Shown: positions 1 through 6,830, counted from the stretch's first letter. The stretch: DNA of 7,081 nt from an uncultured Porphyromonadaceae bacterium (GCA_947074265.1 CAMTPD010000067.1:1-7081), one strand, 5' to 3'. The notes: generated by a model from the sequence alone, not told the origin. A program made the numbers and translations.

Positions 1-47
1 GAGATTCTCCGGAGTGACTGGAGTTCAGACGTGTGCTCTTCCGATCT
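1..47 (+). other. Illumina adapter contamination at contig end (not genomic)
   Basis: This stretch matches the Illumina library adapter read from the P7 side. Bases 1-5 (GAGAT) are the last bases of the P7 flow-cell oligo. Bases 6-13 (TCTCCGGA) are an 8-base index, the reverse complement of TCCGGAGA, which I recall as TruSeq HT i7 index D702. Bases 14-47 are the complete read-2 primer sequence ending in CTCTTCCGATCT. Genomic sequence starts at base 48. Translating across the junction gives the artefact peptides GVQTCALPIS (frame of base 14) and VLFRS (frame of base 33), which are familiar false N-termini in metagenomic protein sets. The adapter match is seen directly; the index name is from memory. 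Confidence 0.97.
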
Positions 48-1067
48 CATCCAATCACCAATGTTTGGGGATATACGGCTCCGGGCGAGGGTGGCCTTTG
101 GGGTATTCACATTGCTGCGGCAGGATGGATGTGTCAGCACTTGTGGGAGCATTATGCGTTTACACAAGATACAGAGTTCTTGAAGAAAGCTTATCCGATT
201 ATGAAGGAAGCGGGTATGTTTTATATAGATTGGTTGAAGCAAGATCCTAAGACGGGATTGCTCGTATCGGGTCCGTCTGCCTCTCCCGAAAACGCGTTTA
301 TTGCTCCTGATGGTAGTGTGAGCGCGGTTTGTATGGCTCCGGCGCACGACCAACAAATTATATGGGATTTGTTTACCAATATTCTGGAAGCGGCTCAAGT
401 ATTGAAAATAAATGATGGGTTTACGCAAACGGCTGCTGCTGTTCGTAACCGTTTGATGGGGCCGCGCATTGGATCAGATGGCAGATTAATGGAATGGGAT
501 AAGGAATATCAAGAGGCCGAACCGGGCCATCGCCATATGTCGCATTTGTTTGCTTTGCATCCGGGAAGACAAATTACCCGTTATACTCCGGACTTATTTA
601 ATGCAGCCAAGAAATCGCTCGAAGGTAGATTGCAAGAGGGTGGAGGGCATACAGGTTGGAGTATGGCATGGATCATAAACTTCAGAGCTCGTTTTGGTGA
701 CGGCGATAAGGCTTTGGAGGCTTTGGATAATTTACTGATCAAATGTACATCGAATAACCTTTTTGATATGCATCCTCCGTTTCAGATTGATGGTAACTTT
801 GGTGGTACTGCCGGTATTGCGGAGATGTTGATCCAAAGTCATACGAATAAGATCGAATTGTTACCGGCTTTGCCTCAAAAATGGAAGTCAGGTTCGGTGA
901 AAGGTCTGAAAGCACGTGGTGGTTTTGATGTAGATTTTAAATGGAAAGATGGAGTTGTAACCAGCGGAGAAGTGTATTCTAAAAAAGGAGGATTACTTAC
1001 TCTGGTTTACAATGGCAAAGAAGATATGATTACTATGAAGCCAGGTGAGCGTTATCACTTGAAGTAG
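48..1067 (+). CDS. GH95 family glycoside hydrolase (alpha-L-fucosidase type), C-terminal fragment
   Basis: This is the C-terminal 339 residues of a GH95 enzyme. Family members are usually about 750-850 residues and remove terminal alpha-1,2-L-fucose, or in some members alpha-L-galactose, by an inverting mechanism. Numbering from the His codon at base 48, visible landmarks are NVWGYTAPGEGG (residues 5-16) opening the fragment, GPSASPEN (75-82) whose Glu81 probably is the general acid, GHRHMSHLFALHPG (160-173), HTGWSMAW (201-208), and QIDGNFGGTAG (246-256) with Asp248 probably assisting the catalytic base. A C-terminal beta-domain follows to the end. The Asn-x-Asn base motif, the specificity-determining region and any signal peptide lie in the missing N-terminal part, so fucose versus galactose cannot be decided. 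An upstream in-frame start at base 33 is adapter-derived and false. Two TAG stops stand in tandem at 1065-1070. Catalytic assignments are by analogy with Bifidobacterium AfcA. Confidence 0.93.
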   Translation, partial: HPITNVWGYTAPGEGGLWGIHIAAAGWMCQHLWEHYAFTQDTEFLKKAYPIMKEAGMFYIDWLKQDPKTGLLVSGPSASPENAFIAPDGSVSAVCMAPAHDQQIIWDLFTNILEAAQVLKINDGFTQTAAAVRNRLMGPRIGSDGRLMEWDKEYQEAEPGHRHMSHLFALHPGRQITRYTPDLFNAAKKSLEGRLQEGGGHTGWSMAWIINFRARFGDGDKALEALDNLLIKCTSNNLFDMHPPFQIDGNFGGTAGIAEMLIQSHTNKIELLPALPQKWKSGSVKGLKARGGFDVDFKWKDGVVTSGEVYSKKGGLLTLVYNGKEDMITMKPGERYHLK

Positions 1068-1083
1068 TAGGTTGATATATAAG

Positions 1084-1123
1084 AAAAAGAGGCTAAATCA
1101 CGTATGTGGTTTAGCCTCTTTTT
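1084..1123. terminator. Bidirectional intrinsic terminator between convergent genes
   Basis: An 18-bp stem (1084-1101 with 1106-1123, a single T-G wobble) closes a 4-base loop at 1102-1105. The stem core is AAGAGGCTAAA pairing with TTTAGCCTCTT. It is flanked by an A-run on the left and a T-run on the right, so it ends in a U-tract when transcribed from either strand. It sits 17 bases after the GH95 stop codon and 9 bases after the pgl stop codon, which suits a shared terminator for the two convergent units. Confidence 0.92.
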
Positions 1124-1131
1124 ATGTACTA

Positions 1132-1893
1132 TTATGGTTTGAATATGTTTTCTAAAAATGAAGGAGTGTCATTGGCTTTTAATAAATCCGCTGCATCTTC
1201 ATCAAGAATCATTGATATTTTGCCGGCCTTACTTACAATATAATATGCCGGATAACTCAATGCGCTATCGGCATCATTTACAATACTGTTTATGACGTTT
1301 GCTTTATCTTTTCCGGTGACATGAAACACAATGTTCTCAGAGTTGAGGATTATCGGTGCAGTCATTGAGATGCGAATGCGCTTGTTCTCGGGGTGAACCG
1401 ATACTTCATAGATATGACGCGTATTCATCAATGCATCTTGTCCTGGGAATATAGATGCCGTATGACCGTCTGTTCCTATACCTAAGATTACCATATCAAA
1501 GCTAGGTATCCCATTTTTATGCGTTAAGGTTTTACGTACCACGGATGAATAGCGTTTAGCCTCGGCTACAGGTGGAAGTTCGCCGTGTATACGATGCACC
1601 AAAGCCCCCTTATGGGATATGATGTCTAATAACTTAGTTTTAGCATTTCCGAAATTACTTTCGGGGTGTGATGGTGGTACACATCTTTCATCTACCCAAT
1701 ATAGAGCAATACGGTTCCAATTAATTTTATTGAGGTATTCATCTGACCATAGATTGTAGAGGATTGCAGGAGTGGTTCCTCCCGAAATAGCCAGATGAAA
1801 AAGCTTGTCGCCATGACTAGCCATCTTCTCAATTAATATATCGGAGATACTTCTACCTGTTTCAATAGCAGAAGGCAATATTTCTATTTTCAT
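1132..1893 (-). CDS. pgl: 6-phosphogluconolactonase (DevB/Pgl type)
   Basis: Hydrolyses 6-phospho-D-glucono-1,5-lactone to 6-phosphogluconate, the second step of the cytoplasmic oxidative pentose phosphate pathway. The 253-residue length is typical of the DevB/NagB-like fold family. Diagnostic motifs are the phosphate-binding loop LAISGGTTP (34-42), YWVDERCVPPSHPESN (65-80) and the signature LGIGTDGHTASIFPG (137-151), whose His144 is the expected catalytic base. The ATG overlaps the zwf TGA as ATGA, so translation is probably coupled to zwf, and the product follows directly in the pathway. No separate promoter is evident. It is the last gene of the gnd-zwf-pgl unit and ends just before the shared terminator. 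There is no signal peptide or membrane segment, and the protein is unrelated to the beta-propeller (YbhE-type) lactonases. Confidence 0.95.
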   Translation of the reverse strand: MKIEILPSAIETGRSISDILIEKMASHGDKLFHLAISGGTTPAILYNLWSDEYLNKINWNRIALYWVDERCVPPSHPESNFGNAKTKLLDIISHKGALVHRIHGELPPVAEAKRYSSVVRKTLTHKNGIPSFDMVILGIGTDGHTASIFPGQDALMNTRHIYEVSVHPENKRIRISMTAPIILNSENIVFHVTGKDKANVINSIVNDADSALSYPAYYIVSKAGKISMILDEDAADLLKANDTPSFLENIFKP

Positions 1894-3419
1894 AACTCAC
1901 AATATAAATCAGTGTTAGTAAGATTTTTACACGGATTGGTCCAGGTGTGACCTTTCTCCATAATCAGATTCGATTCTAAAGGTCCCCATGTGCCGGCCGG
2001 ATATCCATAAAGTGGAATATCTGTGCGAGCATTCCAAAGTTTGAGAATTGGATCAAAGTATTTCCAACTAGCTTCAACTGCGTCGCTCCGAGTAAATAAT
2101 GTATTTTCTCCAAGCATACAGTCTTCAATTAGCTTGGCATAAGCATCACCCGAAGGAACTCCTCCTAGGCTGTCGTATGCAAAGTCCATTGCAACTTGTT
2201 GAATATTAAAGTTTGATCCCGGCACTTTCAGACCGAATTTCAGAGCGATACCTTCATTAGGCTGAATTCGTATGATCAGTCTATTAGGCGCACTTGAATA
2301 TTCGCTGCCTTTAAACAACATATGTGGTGTTTTCTTAAAGTGCACCACGATCTCCGATACCTTTGTTGGCATCTGTTTGCCCGTACGGATGTAGAAAGGA
2401 ACACCTCCCCATCGCCAATTATCGATAAATACTTTCATGGCAATGAACGTTTCTGTGCGCGATTGAGGTGTTATGTTTTTCTCTTCACGATACCCTTTTA
2501 TTGGGGTTTTTCCTGATATAGAAGCAATATATTGTCCTCGTACTACATTAGAAGTAACCTGTGACTCAGGAATTGGTTTGAGAGATTGATAAATCTTTAC
2601 AATTTCATTTCTAAAACTTTCCGACTCGAATAATGCCGGAGGCTCCATTGCTGTGAGGGCCACGAGTTGTATCAAATGGTTTTGAACCATATCTCTCAAA
2701 GCTCCCGAGGTATCATAATATCCGCCTCTGTCTGCAATACCTAAATTTTCGACAGCCGTAATTCCTACGTAGACCACAATGTTTCTATTCCACAAAGGCT
2801 CAAAAATACCGTTAGCAAAACGTAGAGCTAAAATATTCTGTACCGTTTCCTTTCCTAGGAAATGATCAATTCTAAATATTTGATGCTCGTGAAAAGCAGT
2901 ATTGAAAATACTGTTGAGTTTAAGAGCTGAAGTTAAATTATAACCAAAAGGCTTTTCTACAATAACTCGTTTGGTTGCATCTTTCCCTTGTTCGTCAGTA
3001 AGTCCTACAGCATTTAAATACGTAGGAATATAGGTATACAAAGAAGGCGGCGTGGCCAAATAATACAAATAATTTTGTTTGTTATCTATGAGAGGAGTAA
3101 GCGAGTTTAGTTTAGATACAAGCTTTTGATACTCATCTTCTATAGATGGATCCATTGTTTCATAATATAGCTTAGCTATAAAATCAGCAAGTAATGTTTC
3201 ATCGATTTCATCCTCTCTGATGAATGAGCGTATCTGGTTATTGATAAACTCTCGATAACTTTCGTCGGTATATGCAGTACGTCCTACACCCAATATTGCA
3301 AACTTCTCAGGTGTTCGCTCTGTTTTGTAAAGCAAATAAAGCGAAGGAAGCAGTTTGCGTTTGGTTAAGTCGCCCGAAGCTCCAAAGATCACGATGATTT
3401 GATCGGCTGGTCTTTCCAT
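1890..3419 (-). CDS. zwf: Glucose-6-phosphate 1-dehydrogenase
   Basis: Oxidises glucose 6-phosphate to 6-phosphogluconolactone with reduction of NADP+, the committed step of the oxidative pentose phosphate pathway. The 509-residue length is normal for the family. The N-terminal Rossmann domain carries the dinucleotide loop GASGDLTKRKL (13-23). VIVEKPFG (152-159) and the substrate-binding signature RIDHFLGKE (183-191) follow. GGYYDTSGALRDMVQNHLIQ (232-251) contains His248, which corresponds to the catalytic base in characterised enzymes. The C-terminal half is the alpha/beta domain with FYIRTGKQM (342-350). The start chosen gives MERPADQIIVIFGASGDL, the expected distance from the N-terminus to the nucleotide loop. 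It begins 12 nt after the gnd stop codon and overlaps pgl by 4 nt. The leader has no clear Shine-Dalgarno sequence, as is usual in Bacteroidetes. Use of NAD+ as well as NADP+ cannot be excluded from sequence. Confidence 0.97.
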   Translation of the reverse strand: MERPADQIIVIFGASGDLTKRKLLPSLYLLYKTERTPEKFAILGVGRTAYTDESYREFINNQIRSFIREDEIDETLLADFIAKLYYETMDPSIEDEYQKLVSKLNSLTPLIDNKQNYLYYLATPPSLYTYIPTYLNAVGLTDEQGKDATKRVIVEKPFGYNLTSALKLNSIFNTAFHEHQIFRIDHFLGKETVQNILALRFANGIFEPLWNRNIVVYVGITAVENLGIADRGGYYDTSGALRDMVQNHLIQLVALTAMEPPALFESESFRNEIVKIYQSLKPIPESQVTSNVVRGQYIASISGKTPIKGYREEKNITPQSRTETFIAMKVFIDNWRWGGVPFYIRTGKQMPTKVSEIVVHFKKTPHMLFKGSEYSSAPNRLIIRIQPNEGIALKFGLKVPGSNFNIQQVAMDFAYDSLGGVPSGDAYAKLIEDCMLGENTLFTRSDAVEASWKYFDPILKLWNARTDIPLYGYPAGTWGPLESNLIMEKGHTWTNPCKNLTNTDLYCEL

Positions 3420-3431
3420 GATTTAAAGTTG

Positions 3432-4898
3432 TTAGTTATTGTACTTTCCCGAATGTGTATCACCGCCATGTCCTGTCCAGTTTTCGTGGAAGAACTCTCC
3501 CCGAGGCTTATCAATGCGTTCAAATGTATGTGCTCCAAAATAATCGCGTTGAGCTTGGATCATATTAGCAGGCAAATCTTTACTTGTAAACGAGTAGAAA
3601 TAATTAAGAGCCGAAGAGAATGCCGGAACAGCAACTTCTTCATTGGCACACATTGCCGTAACAGTTTTCCAACCCTTCAAAGCTTCCTTGATTTCGTGAG
3701 CAAAGTAAGAAGAAAGCAACATGTTTTCTAGGTTCTTTTCACTTTCAAAAGCTTCTGCTATATCGTTCAAGAACGCAGATCTAATAATGCAGCCTCCTCT
3801 CCAGATGCGCGCAATATCCGGTAAACTCAAATCCCATTTGTAATGCACCGAAGCCTTTTTCAATGTTTCAAACCCTTGTGCATACGAAACTAACTTTGAT
3901 GCATACAAAGCATCCCCGATATAGTCGATCAGATCATTCGGGTCAAAAGCCAATACCGGCGTATCGTTTTTATACAAAGCAGCAGCCTCTTTTCGCAAAC
4001 CTTTCATTGCAGACAGATTACGTTCAAAAACAGCCGTTGCAATCAAATTGAGCGGTGTGCCCAAATTAAGCGCACTAATAACAGACCACTTTCCGGTTCC
4101 TTTTTGCCCGGCAGTATCGAGTATCTTGTCAATTAAGAAATCCCCATTAGCTTCTTTGTGACGTAATATTTGAGTTGTTATTTCAATCAAATAACTTTTT
4201 AGTTTGCCGTTGTTCCATGCTTCAAAGCGACTGGCCATCCATTCGTTACCCGCATTCAACAACTGCTTCATAACAAAATACGTTTCGGCAATTAACTGCA
4301 TGTCTCCATACTCAATTCCGTTGTGAATCATCTTAACAAAGTGTCCCGATCCACTATTACCAATCCAAGTGCAACAAGGTGTTCCGTCTTCCGCCTTAGC
4401 CGCAATCTTTTGTAAGATATCTTTCACGGCCGGCCAAGCAGCTTTTGATCCGCCCGGCATAATTGCAGGTCCGTTCAAAGCACCCTCTTCACCTCCCGAA
4501 ACACCAGCCCCGATAAAGTACAATCCCTTCGACTCTACATACTCAACCCGGCGAGCAGTATCTTCAAAGTTTGAATTTCCGCCGTCGATCAAGATATCAC
4601 CTTTCGACAAGATAGGAACAAGTTGGTCTATCAATTCGTCGACCGGAGCACCGGCTCTAACCATCATCATGATTTTACGAGGCGATTGCAACGATTCTAC
4701 AAACTCAAGCAGACTTACAAAGCCATCAATATTCTTATGCGCCGCTCTTCCTTGCAAAAAACGTTCTACTACACCTTCTTCTACACCCTTAACAGTACGA
4801 TTGTATACAGAAACTTTATAACCCTTGCTCTCCATATTTAAAGCAAGATTCTCGCCCATCACGGCAAGACCTATTAGTCCGATATCTGATTTGTGCAT
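3432..4898 (-). CDS. gnd: 6-phosphogluconate dehydrogenase, NADP+-dependent, decarboxylating
   Basis: Oxidatively decarboxylates 6-phosphogluconate to ribulose 5-phosphate, CO2 and NADPH in the cytoplasm. At 488 residues it is the long dimeric form. The coenzyme domain shows IGLIGLAVMGENLALN (6-21) and VYNRT (31-35), where NRT is the usual NADP+-preferring signature. Substrate-binding motifs are GAGVSGGEEGA (130-140) and GHFVKMIHNGIEYGDMQ (185-201). The latter carries the expected catalytic Lys189 and Glu196. GTGKW and the C-terminal tail with RDYFGAHTFERID and HENWTGHGG complete the active site across the dimer. It is the first gene of the minus-strand unit although its product acts third in the pathway. 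A leader of about 200 bp separates it from the divergent sigma-factor gene. The ATG follows an A-rich leader without a Shine-Dalgarno sequence. Confidence 0.97.
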   Translation of the reverse strand: MHKSDIGLIGLAVMGENLALNMESKGYKVSVYNRTVKGVEEGVVERFLQGRAAHKNIDGFVSLLEFVESLQSPRKIMMMVRAGAPVDELIDQLVPILSKGDILIDGGNSNFEDTARRVEYVESKGLYFIGAGVSGGEEGALNGPAIMPGGSKAAWPAVKDILQKIAAKAEDGTPCCTWIGNSGSGHFVKMIHNGIEYGDMQLIAETYFVMKQLLNAGNEWMASRFEAWNNGKLKSYLIEITTQILRHKEANGDFLIDKILDTAGQKGTGKWSVISALNLGTPLNLIATAVFERNLSAMKGLRKEAAALYKNDTPVLAFDPNDLIDYIGDALYASKLVSYAQGFETLKKASVHYKWDLSLPDIARIWRGGCIIRSAFLNDIAEAFESEKNLENMLLSSYFAHEIKEALKGWKTVTAMCANEEVAVPAFSSALNYFYSFTSKDLPANMIQAQRDYFGAHTFERIDKPRGEFFHENWTGHGGDTHSGKYNN

Positions 4899-4978
4899 CT
4901 TATTGTTTATTTATAGTTTACTAATACAACAGTCATTTAAAAGATGAAGTTATCGGATTTACCTCAATTTAAACTATT

Positions 4979-4986
4979 CAAACATA
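4979..4986 (-). promoter_or_regulatory. Candidate -7 box for gnd-zwf-pgl
   Basis: On the minus strand this reads TATGTTTG, an exact match to the Bacteroides primary-sigma -7 consensus TAnnTTTG, about 80 bp upstream of the gnd ATG. No TTTG -33 box lies at the usual 17-23 bp distance, so the assignment rests on the -7 match alone. It is the best candidate in the intergenic region for the housekeeping operon. Confidence 0.3.
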
Positions 4987-5030
4987 TTCTTATCCTATAT
5001 TGATGATAGTCGTGTTGTTAAACATTGACG

Positions 5031-5067
5031 TTTTGTTACATATTATTGTTAAATATATCTATATTCG
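5031..5067 (+). promoter_or_regulatory. Weak candidate promoter for the ECF sigma gene
   Basis: TTTTG (5031-5035) and TATATTCG (5060-5067, seven of eight to TAnnTTTG) precede the sigma-factor ATG by about 33 bp. The 24-bp spacer is longer than usual and the -7 box has one mismatch. The region is very AT-rich, so chance matches are likely. Confidence 0.2.
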
Positions 5068-5099
5068 CCAATGTAAACGCAATGAAAACAATTTACTAA

Positions 5100-5681
5100 A
5101 TGGAAATTCAGCAAGCTTATGCTATAGAAATTCAGACAGAATCAGGATTTAAGACTTTGTATAAGTCTTATTATTCTAAATTGATGCGTTTTGCCTCTTA
5201 TTATACACTTTGTGAAGAAGATGCGGAAAACATCGTGCAAGATGTTTTTGTGCAGCTTTGGGAAAACAAAGCGGCAACCGAAAATAAAGTATTAGTAGCT
5301 TCCTATCTCTTTACCATGGTAAAGAATCGTTGCCTGGACTATCTCAAACACAAAAGTGTTGTCGAAGAATATAAGCTATACATCGAAGAAAATCATTACC
5401 ATGAAGTTCGTTTCAAGATAGGTTCCTTGCAAGGAGTAGACACAGACGTACTCGATGATGATGCATTGCGCGCATTAATAACCAGTGCAATGGAGACACT
5501 TCCACCTCGTTGTCGTGAAATATTTATCAAAGGAAAACTCGAAGGTATGAAATACAAGGAGATTGCCAAGGATATGGAGATCTCAGAAAAGACTGTCGAA
5601 AACCAGATGCAAATTGCAATGAAGAAACTATCCATTGCATTAAAAGATACGCCATTGTTACTTCTATTCTTATTTTGCTAA
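5100..5681 (+). CDS. ECF-type RNA polymerase sigma-70 factor (Bacteroidetes FecI-like)
   Basis: A 193-residue extracytoplasmic-function sigma factor. The sigma-2 domain spans about 18-84, with FKTLYKSYYSKLMRFASYY (region 2.1) and the core-binding/-10 recognition segment EEDAENIVQDVFVQLWENKA (39-58). A linker of about 40 residues follows. The sigma-4 domain spans about 123-183, with ALITSAMETLPPRCREIF and the helix-turn-helix YKEIAKDMEISEKTVENQM (152-170). It ends in a short hydrophobic tail, PLLLLFLFC. The start is firm because the codon immediately before the ATG is an in-frame TAA. It precedes a FecR-like anti-sigma gene and a susC-like gene, so it most likely activates this glycan-uptake locus when its anti-sigma partner receives a signal from the receptor. 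The target promoters are not proven. Confidence 0.94.
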   Translation: MEIQQAYAIEIQTESGFKTLYKSYYSKLMRFASYYTLCEEDAENIVQDVFVQLWENKAATENKVLVASYLFTMVKNRCLDYLKHKSVVEEYKLYIEENHYHEVRFKIGSLQGVDTDVLDDDALRALITSAMETLPPRCREIFIKGKLEGMKYKEIAKDMEISEKTVENQMQIAMKKLSIALKDTPLLLLFLFC

Positions 5682-5702
5682 CCTCACTCTTCACTGTTAT
5701 GT

Positions 5703-5759
5703 TCCACATTTGTCATAAAAACGTAGTAGTAAGTTTGTAGTTTTGCATCCAAATGTGGA
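5703..5759. repeat. Perfect 10-bp inverted repeat flanking a promoter-like element
   Basis: TCCACATTTG (5703-5712) and CAAATGTGGA (5750-5759) are exact reverse complements separated by 37 bp. The TTTG of the left arm doubles as a possible -33 box, and two TAnnTTTG-like boxes lie between the arms. The arms are therefore placed like paired operator half-sites, or like a long-loop RNA stem in the sigma/anti-sigma intergenic region. The repeat is seen directly; its function is inferred. Confidence 0.75.
5709..5737 (+). promoter_or_regulatory. Candidate Bacteroides-type promoter upstream of the anti-sigma gene
   Basis: TTTG (5709-5712), a 17-bp spacer, and TAAGTTTG (5730-5737) match the Bacteroides primary-sigma pattern TTTG / TAnnTTTG. 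A second exact -7-like box, TAGTTTTG, follows at once at 5738-5745. Transcription from here would give a leader of about 115-120 nt before the anti-sigma ATG and might supply a basal level of anti-sigma independent of the ECF factor. Confidence 0.4.
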
Positions 5760-5812
5760 TACAAAAATTCTCACATTAAAATGTTTTTTTCAAAAAAATA
5801 TATTTAATACTT

Positions 5813-5852
5813 GGGGGATACTACAAGCATAGTCGTTTTTAGTAATGTATAA
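5813..5852 (+). promoter_or_regulatory. Candidate ECF-sigma-dependent promoter for the anti-sigma/susC unit
   Basis: GGGGGATA (5813-5820) is a conspicuous G-run in otherwise very AT-rich DNA just upstream of the anti-sigma gene. It is followed at a short distance by GTCGTTTTT (5832-5840) and TGTATAA (5846-5852). A G-rich upstream box with a GTC/CGT-type downstream box is the general form of ECF promoters, and I recall similar G5 boxes before Bacteroidales fecR genes, though I cannot verify that here. The exact -10 position is uncertain. Start of transcription would fall only about 10-25 nt before the ATG. Confidence 0.3.
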
Positions 5853-5861
5853 CCCTAAGAA

Positions 5862-6830
5862 ATGATTGATCAGTATATAAAATATATAAACGGAGAATTG
5901 GCTACTGCAGAGCGAGAAGCCTTATTCAAGGCACTCGAGAAAGACGCTCGAGCAAAAAGCGAGTTTGAAGATTTCGAAAAAGTATTTGTTTTATCGACAC
6001 TTCTTTCCGAAGAAGACGATGATGCGAAAAGCGAACAAGCGTATAGTCGGTTTGAGCGTAGAAAGAATAAAAAAAGGATCAGTTTGTATGCACGTCGTAT
6101 ATCTGGCTATGTTGCAACAGCTGTAGCATCCGTTCTTTTGACCTGTGGCATTTTTTCTGTTTATCGCAATCAGCAAACAGACATTGTGATTGCAATGAAT
6201 GAAGTAACGGTACCGGCCGGACAACGAGCGCTCATTAAGCTAAGTGATAGTTCGGAAGTATGGCTCAACGCAAATTCAAAACTGATTTATCCTTCGGTGT
6301 TTACTGCCGACAAAAGAAGTGTACATCTTTCGGGAGAAGCCTTCTTTCAAGTAAAGCACCAATCTCAAACACCGTTTGTGGTCATAACCGAGAAGCAAGA
6401 GGTCAAAGTGTTGGGTACCGAATTTAACCTTTCTGCTTATAGTGGAAAGACTGTGAGTACGGCTTTAATCAACGGTTCGGTAGAAATAACCTCCGATCTG
6501 CTAAAGCAACCGGTGTTACTTAAACCCAACGAAATGGCTTTGTTAAAAGACTCAACATTAAAAGTAGAGCACATCTCAAATCAAGACTTCCTACTCTGGA
6601 AGGATGGTATTTATGCCTTCGACAATACTACATTTGAAGAAATAGCCCGCAAGTTTGAATTATACTACGACATCACCATTGTCTTTAAAAACAAAGCATA
6701 CAAGGAGTATCGATTTACAGGAAAATTCAGGCAACGCGATGGAGTAGAGAATGCATTACGACTTTTGCAGAAGTCAAAATCGTTCCAATACAATAAAAAC
6801 GATGAAAAGAATGAAATAACAATTTACTAG
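5862..6830 (+). CDS. FecR-family anti-sigma factor, inner membrane
   Basis: A 322-residue single-pass membrane regulator. The cytoplasmic N-terminus (1-75), with YIKYINGELATAEREALF typical of the sigma-binding region, is followed by basic RRKNKKR (66-72) and one membrane span at about 80-100 (ISGYVATAVASVLLTCGIF). The periplasmic FecR domain spans about 114-212, with VPAGQRALIKLSDSSEVWLN, LSGEAFFQV and VLGTEFNLSAY. A C-terminal DUF4974 domain (about 250-320) has GIYAFDNTTFEEIARKF and YRFTGKFR. The positive-inside rule supports an N-in topology. It should hold the upstream ECF sigma factor inactive and release it on contact with the signalling domain of the SusC-like receptor encoded next. A 180-bp gap separates it from the sigma gene, unusually large for a tightly coupled pair, and that gap contains candidate promoters. 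The start is preceded by TAAGAA, a weak ribosome-binding site. Confidence 0.94.
   Translation: MIDQYIKYINGELATAEREALFKALEKDARAKSEFEDFEKVFVLSTLLSEEDDDAKSEQAYSRFERRKNKKRISLYARRISGYVATAVASVLLTCGIFSVYRNQQTDIVIAMNEVTVPAGQRALIKLSDSSEVWLNANSKLIYPSVFTADKRSVHLSGEAFFQVKHQSQTPFVVITEKQEVKVLGTEFNLSAYSGKTVSTALINGSVEITSDLLKQPVLLKPNEMALLKDSTLKVEHISNQDFLLWKDGIYAFDNTTFEEIARKFELYYDITIVFKNKAYKEYRFTGKFRQRDGVENALRLLQKSKSFQYNKNDEKNEITIY

Noticed and set aside
33..47. Apparent GTG start of the GH95 fragment
   Set aside because: The GTG and next four codons (VLFRS) lie in adapter sequence. The real gene enters from the left and has no start in the window.
14..250. Open frame beginning MTGVQTCALPIS
   Set aside because: Its first 11 codons are translated adapter and the remainder is out of frame with the clear GH95 reading. 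It is an artefact.
3399..3731. 110-codon plus-strand frame over the zwf/gnd junction
   Set aside because: It is antisense to two confidently assigned genes and has no family resemblance.
4369..4821. 150-codon open frame on the plus strand inside gnd
   Set aside because: It is antisense to a fully conserved 6-phosphogluconate dehydrogenase and has low-complexity, proline/serine-rich content with no recognisable domain. It is a shadow of gnd.
5015..5053. Three TTGTTA(A/C)A copies at 5015, 5033 and 5046 upstream of the sigma gene
   Set aside because: Spacing is irregular (18 and 13 bp) and the region is AT-rich, so chance recurrence is the simpler explanation.
5773..5790. ACATT-AA-AATGT followed by a T-run as a sigma-gene terminator
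   Set aside because: The stem is only 5 AT-rich pairs with a 2-base loop, too weak to call as a terminator alone. It is kept only as part of the speculative attenuator finding.
5784..5798. TTTTTTTCAAAAAAA palindrome
   Set aside because: It is a homopolymer-based palindrome with a 1-base centre in extremely AT-rich DNA. It more likely reflects composition or DNA bending than a specific site.
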